Origin: a virus
DNA: 24,499 bases
Strand: one strand, 5' to 3'
IMG/VR virus record: IMGVR_UViG_3300025853_000626
Span: 1 to 24,499 of that record
The notes under the pieces were generated by a model. The model did not search any database and was not told where the DNA came from. It worked only from the letters and a program-made list of their open reading frames with translations. Positions 21,495-24,499 of this stretch are shown in pieces (position 1 is the stretch's first letter; every line of letters starts with the position of its first letter). Made by a program: the position numbers and the translations under genes.

Positions 21495-22081
21495 CAGATA
21501 AATCTCACCTTGACCGTGGCCGCTGTTTTGCGTCCGAGCTTGATTTCGTTGAGGCGCTTCATCCGATTAACCTCGGATTGATAGTAATCGCGCCACCTGA
21601 TCAGCTCGTCGATTGATAATTTCGTCAGGCTGCGCCCCTGGATTGCGTAGTTTGAAACGTCAGAATCAGCTCGCCCCTCGAGCAGCGACTCGATTTTGGT
21701 GAGCATTTTCTCGGCATGAAGCCGGGGGTCCGAATTGTTTACATCTAGGTCGACAATGGTAATGAAAGCGCCACGATCCACGACGACCCGATTGCTGTCG
21801 GAGTTGCGGACGATCTCGAGCTGCCAGTGATAATAGCCAGGGACAAAATCCGCCGATGTCGTCGAATCCGCCGTAAACAAATAGCTGCCGTTATAGGCGG
21901 TGCCGGTGAGCTGTATCTCACTCGCGCCGCCGCCGGTAATCCGGGCGATATAGGTGGCAGTGTAGTCGGCGGTCGGGTAATCGGTCGTCAGGTCTGACCG
22001 TTTCCATTGAATATAGTCGCCGACGACGATCTCGGACGGTTCGCCCTCCGGCGCGGCTGCGGCATCAAATAGGTTTGCCAA
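21494..22081 (-). CDS. Head completion protein with gpW-like C-terminus
   Basis: A 195-residue protein in the place of lambda gpW, between large terminase and portal. Residues 1-115 are a beta-sandwich-like unit (VGDYIQWKRSDLTTDYPTAD, YYHWQLEIV). Residues about 120-195 resemble gpW: a helix (AEKMLTKIESLLEG), a hairpin around YAIQGRSLTKLS, and a helix IDELIRWRDYYQSEVNRMK. gpW seals the packaged head by binding the portal. A GGAGGTAGGA ribosome binding site lies before the ATG. The gpW similarity is by pattern, and the role of the extra domain is unknown. Confidence 0.7.
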   Translation of the reverse strand: MANLFDAAAAPEGEPSEIVVGDYIQWKRSDLTTDYPTADYTATYIARITGGGASEIQLTGTAYNGSYLFTADSTTSADFVPGYYHWQLEIVRNSDSNRVVVDRGAFITIVDLDVNNSDPRLHAEKMLTKIESLLEGRADSDVSNYAIQGRSLTKLSIDELIRWRDYYQSEVNRMKRLNEIKLGRKTAATVKVRFI

Positions 22082-22084
22082 TTC

Positions 22085-23917
22085 CTACCTCCAATTATTA
22101 ACGAATCCGCCCGATTTCCTTGAATTCGCGGGCCGCTTTTTGCGCTCGGGTTTTTCACCGCCGCCATCGATTCGCTGGTCGGCGATTTTATCCGCTAGTA
22201 TATTGACATTGATGCCGGAAATATATAGCGCCGCCATAGCATAACATCGAACGTCGAGCGCTTCATTCCTTCGCCGCTTTTTCACCCATTGCCGCTTTGC
22301 ATGGCCGCGAACGTATCGCGTGACAAGTTGCTCCGCCGTGAGCTGCAAGAAATACTCAGAATCACGATCATCGGGAAAATGACAGTATCCAGGACCGGGA
22401 TCGGTAATCTTCAGCCGCCCATAAACCAGCTCTTTTGCAGTATCAGACCCGACCGGGTAAAGCCGAACCTTCCCGATGTTGTTTTTGCTGGGGCGCCCGA
22501 CCAGGGGGCGACCTTCACCGCCGACGCCCTTGATGCCAAATACTCGCCGCGACTCCCGGCCCTTGATATATCGATAGGTCGCCTGGGTATGGTGTCCGCC
22601 GGTATCGATGCAAGTCGCGCGAACGCCCAGCTCGCGACCGTCCTGGGTTTCATAGCTGGCGAATAGCACCGCATCGAGATCAGCCCACACCTGGGGCGAG
22701 CTGGGATCGCCGGGCAGCACCATATACTCGAGCGACCAGGTTTCTTCGTCTCGACCGACACCGACCAGCTCGACCTCGAGGCGGTCGTCCTGGACATCGA
22801 CCCCGGCGACGACCGTGACGACCTGATCCGGCCAGCGGTCGCCCCAATCCTCGGCGCGATGCTCGAGCATATCCTGATCAACACTGTCGCCCGACTCTTC
22901 CCAGGTCTCAGCCAGGGAGACATTCACAAATGTCTGGAGATCGCCGCTGCGCTTTTTCTCGATGAATGATTGCGCGATATCGCCGAGCTTTCGGAAGCAG
23001 GAATAAAGCTCGTTTAAGTGATAGCTGGCATGACCTCGGAATTCAGCGGAGCTGCGCCACTCGCCGCGCCGGATCGCAGCGATTCTCTCGCCATCGCTCC
23101 ACATTACGCCGCAGCCGTTGCAAGTATATTTAGCGGTTTCCGGCTGATCTTCGTCCCAGATCACACTCGACCAGGTGAGCTGCTGCCGATGCTCGCAGCT
23201 CGGGCATGGCACATAAAAGTGCCGCTGATCGCCCTGCAAATAAGCATCCTCGATCCAGCTCGCGTTTTTGATTGTCGGCGTGCTGATCTCGAGCAGCTTC
23301 CGCCGGTCGCCGAATGTCGCGGCGCGCTGCCACAATAGCGAGACCGGATGCCCTTCCTGGCTTTTGTCATAGCCGTCAGTTTCATCGCAAACAATGAAAG
23401 GCGCCGAACGTCCGCGCATGGTCTTAGGTGATCCCGACCAGGAAAACATCAGGAAACCGCCGGGATAGCTCTTCATGCGCTGATTGTTGACGCCTTCCCT
23501 TGCCCTCGGCTTGGCGATCAAGTCCTGGAGCTGGTCATTGCTCTCCACCAGCGGATTGAATTTCGTCTCGAGCCAGGTCGCCAAATCACCCTGGGATGGC
23601 TGCATCATTATCTGGCTTTGCGGGTCTTGCCCGATCTTGAACGCCTGGGCGCATAGCGCGAGCATGGTTTTCCCGACCTGGGCGCTCCACATCAGCGTGA
23701 TCCGCTGGCACTCCGGGTTTGCGGTCATATCCAGCGGCTCGCGCTGATAAGGCGCATGATCAAATCGGATCAGACCGGGGACCGCGTTACCAATCGGAAC
23801 TCGGACGTTCTGCTCCGCCCATTCGCTCGGCTTCAGATTCGGCGGCGGCTTTAGGTGACGCGCTGCGGAATGAATCGTCCGCCGCAGTCCGTCGAAATTG
23901 CTGAACTCACTCGTCAT
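22085..23917 (-). CDS. Terminase large subunit (GpA family)
   Basis: A 610-residue packaging motor subunit of the lambda gpA family. The ATPase domain has a variant Walker A, SAQVGKT, at residues 78-84 and Walker B IVCDET at about 175-180, followed by the coupling-type motif LLEISTPT. A likely zinc knuckle is formed by CPSC at 238-241 and CNGC at 266-269. The nuclease domain carries AGVDVQDDRLEVELVG near residue 370 and ends in a basic tail. It cuts concatemeric DNA and pumps it into the prohead. It overlaps the small subunit gene by 11 bases. Length is close to the gpA norm of about 640. Confidence 0.96.
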   Translation of the reverse strand: MTSEFSNFDGLRRTIHSAARHLKPPPNLKPSEWAEQNVRVPIGNAVPGLIRFDHAPYQREPLDMTANPECQRITLMWSAQVGKTMLALCAQAFKIGQDPQSQIMMQPSQGDLATWLETKFNPLVESNDQLQDLIAKPRAREGVNNQRMKSYPGGFLMFSWSGSPKTMRGRSAPFIVCDETDGYDKSQEGHPVSLLWQRAATFGDRRKLLEISTPTIKNASWIEDAYLQGDQRHFYVPCPSCEHRQQLTWSSVIWDEDQPETAKYTCNGCGVMWSDGERIAAIRRGEWRSSAEFRGHASYHLNELYSCFRKLGDIAQSFIEKKRSGDLQTFVNVSLAETWEESGDSVDQDMLEHRAEDWGDRWPDQVVTVVAGVDVQDDRLEVELVGVGRDEETWSLEYMVLPGDPSSPQVWADLDAVLFASYETQDGRELGVRATCIDTGGHHTQATYRYIKGRESRRVFGIKGVGGEGRPLVGRPSKNNIGKVRLYPVGSDTAKELVYGRLKITDPGPGYCHFPDDRDSEYFLQLTAEQLVTRYVRGHAKRQWVKKRRRNEALDVRCYAMAALYISGINVNILADKIADQRIDGGGEKPERKKRPANSRKSGGFVNNWR

Positions 23918-24410
23918 CTTCGTCGGGCTCCAGGTCGAAGTCGCCGAGCGACTCGAGCGCTTGGTCGATCTCTTTCAGAATGACGGCCTTGATCCGGGTC
24001 TCGCTTTCTTCGCCCAGGATGGCGGTCGCGACCCGGCTCGGGACCGAGCGGATATTCGTTTTCACTTCAGCGAATACATTAGCCAGAGCGCGCTCGAGCT
24101 GCGCCAGGGGAACGACCTCGCCGCGTACCTTCGCCAGCTCCAGCTCGACTTTCGCCGTTTCGGCTGCGAGCTTGCGGCGCTTCAGCTCCCGCTCGTCCGC
24201 CTGGTCGCTGCCGCCAGCGGATTCCTTCGCGCGCTGCTCGAGCCAGGCAGACACTTCCGCCGTGTTGATCTGCCACGCCTTGCCCCGGCTGCCGCGTTGC
24301 GACACGGGCATCCCGCGCTTGATCCAGGCGTCGACCGTAGTGTGAGAGACGCCGAAAAGATCAGCGATCTCCTGGCGTGTTACGTTTTTACCCCTTGTTG
24401 TTACCGGCAT
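23907..24410 (-). CDS. Terminase small subunit (Nu1-like)
   Basis: A 167-residue DNA-binding protein. The N-terminal winged helix-turn-helix is seen in TRQEIADLFGVSHTTVDAWI followed by KRGMP, and then AWQINTAEVSAWLEQRAKES, the Nu1/excisionase-type pattern. The middle is a long helix (ERELKRRKLAAETAKVELEL) for oligomer formation, and the C-terminus is acidic (FDLEPDEDDE), which would contact the large subunit. In lambda the homologue binds cos and starts packaging. A CAGGAG ribosome binding site precedes the ATG. It is the first gene of the late operon seen in the window. Confidence 0.9.
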   Translation of the reverse strand: MPVTTRGKNVTRQEIADLFGVSHTTVDAWIKRGMPVSQRGSRGKAWQINTAEVSAWLEQRAKESAGGSDQADERELKRRKLAAETAKVELELAKVRGEVVPLAQLERALANVFAEVKTNIRSVPSRVATAILGEESETRIKAVILKEIDQALESLGDFDLEPDEDDE

Positions 24411-24499
24411 TCACACTCCTGTTTCCTTTGGTAACACATTCATTATTCTCGATCTGAAATTTTGTTGCACAATGCAAACACCGCGCTCGCGAATCACCA
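24411..24499 (-). promoter_or_regulatory. Intergenic region upstream of the packaging genes
   Basis: At least 89 bases without a gene, reaching the window edge. It is AT-rich compared with its surroundings. On the minus strand AATAAT near 24442 could serve as a -10, with a poor -35 upstream, so a late promoter is possible but not proven. A short inverted repeat, TTGCA and TGCAA with three bases between, lies at 24465-24477. A packaging recognition site beside the small terminase gene would also be expected in this area, but I see no diagnostic motif. Confidence 0.35.

Noticed and set aside
24411-24499. cos or pac site next to the small terminase gene
   Set aside because: The location is suitable, but I see no diagnostic nicking site or ordered binding repeats.
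1-24499. Prophage attachment site, integrase, tRNA or insertion sequence
   Set aside because: None was seen on either strand; lysogeny cannot be supported from this window.

Overview
This window looks like about half of the genome of a tailed double-stranded DNA phage with a long, non-contractile (siphovirus-type) tail and a proteobacterial host. No tail sheath or baseplate-wedge genes are visible, but there are a long tape measure, a frameshifted tail assembly chaperone, a GpA-family terminase, a lambda-type portal and a holin resembling the GTA three-TM family. Most of the sequence is about 55-60% GC by eye. The tail-fibre style (Ala/Ser/Thr stalk, propeller-like repeats) resembles phages recovered from marine and aquatic samples, but the host cannot be named from this sequence. 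I see no integrase, CI-type repressor, tRNA, rRNA, insertion sequence or CRISPR array.

Layout, in the direction of transcription of the minus strand (right to left). Packaging and head genes lie between 24410 and 16757: small terminase, large terminase, a probable connector protein with a gpW-like tail, the portal, a long protease-capsid fusion with a strong internal start for the capsid part, an intrinsic terminator just after the capsid gene, a small head protein and an FII-like joining protein. The tail genes follow (16757 to 6428): a gpU-like terminator, a small lysine-rich protein, the tail tube, the tail assembly chaperone with a programmed -1 frameshift, the tape measure, a hub-like protein, an adaptor protein, a fibre with five 51-residue repeats, a second propeller-like protein and a fibre-assembly-like protein. 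The lysis and membrane region (6422 to 4409) holds five membrane or secreted small proteins and a GH24 lysozyme. An HNH nuclease and a small acidic protein end the late operon at 3643, convergent with the single plus-strand gene.

The early region lies left of 3571. A YqaJ/RecB-like exonuclease gene reads rightwards from a strong promoter. A 52-residue Cro-like regulator starts a leftward operon: membrane protein, possible nuclease, Holliday-junction-resolvase-like nuclease, an unknown protein, a Sak4-like RecA-fold ATPase, an unknown protein and the first codons of another gene that leaves the window. The two directions start from overlapping promoter elements in a 78-base control region. The recombination functions (exonuclease, Sak4-like ATPase, resolvase-like nuclease) are therefore split across the two divergent transcripts.

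Genes are packed tightly, with many ATGA, TGATG or TAATG stop-start overlaps, which points to translational coupling. The most notable points are the internal capsid start inside the protease fusion, the A_AAA_AAC frameshift, an HNH gene whose conserved N-terminus has no ordinary start codon, the AT-rich mosaic receptor module, the divergent early switch, and a striking excess of the palindrome CTCGAG.
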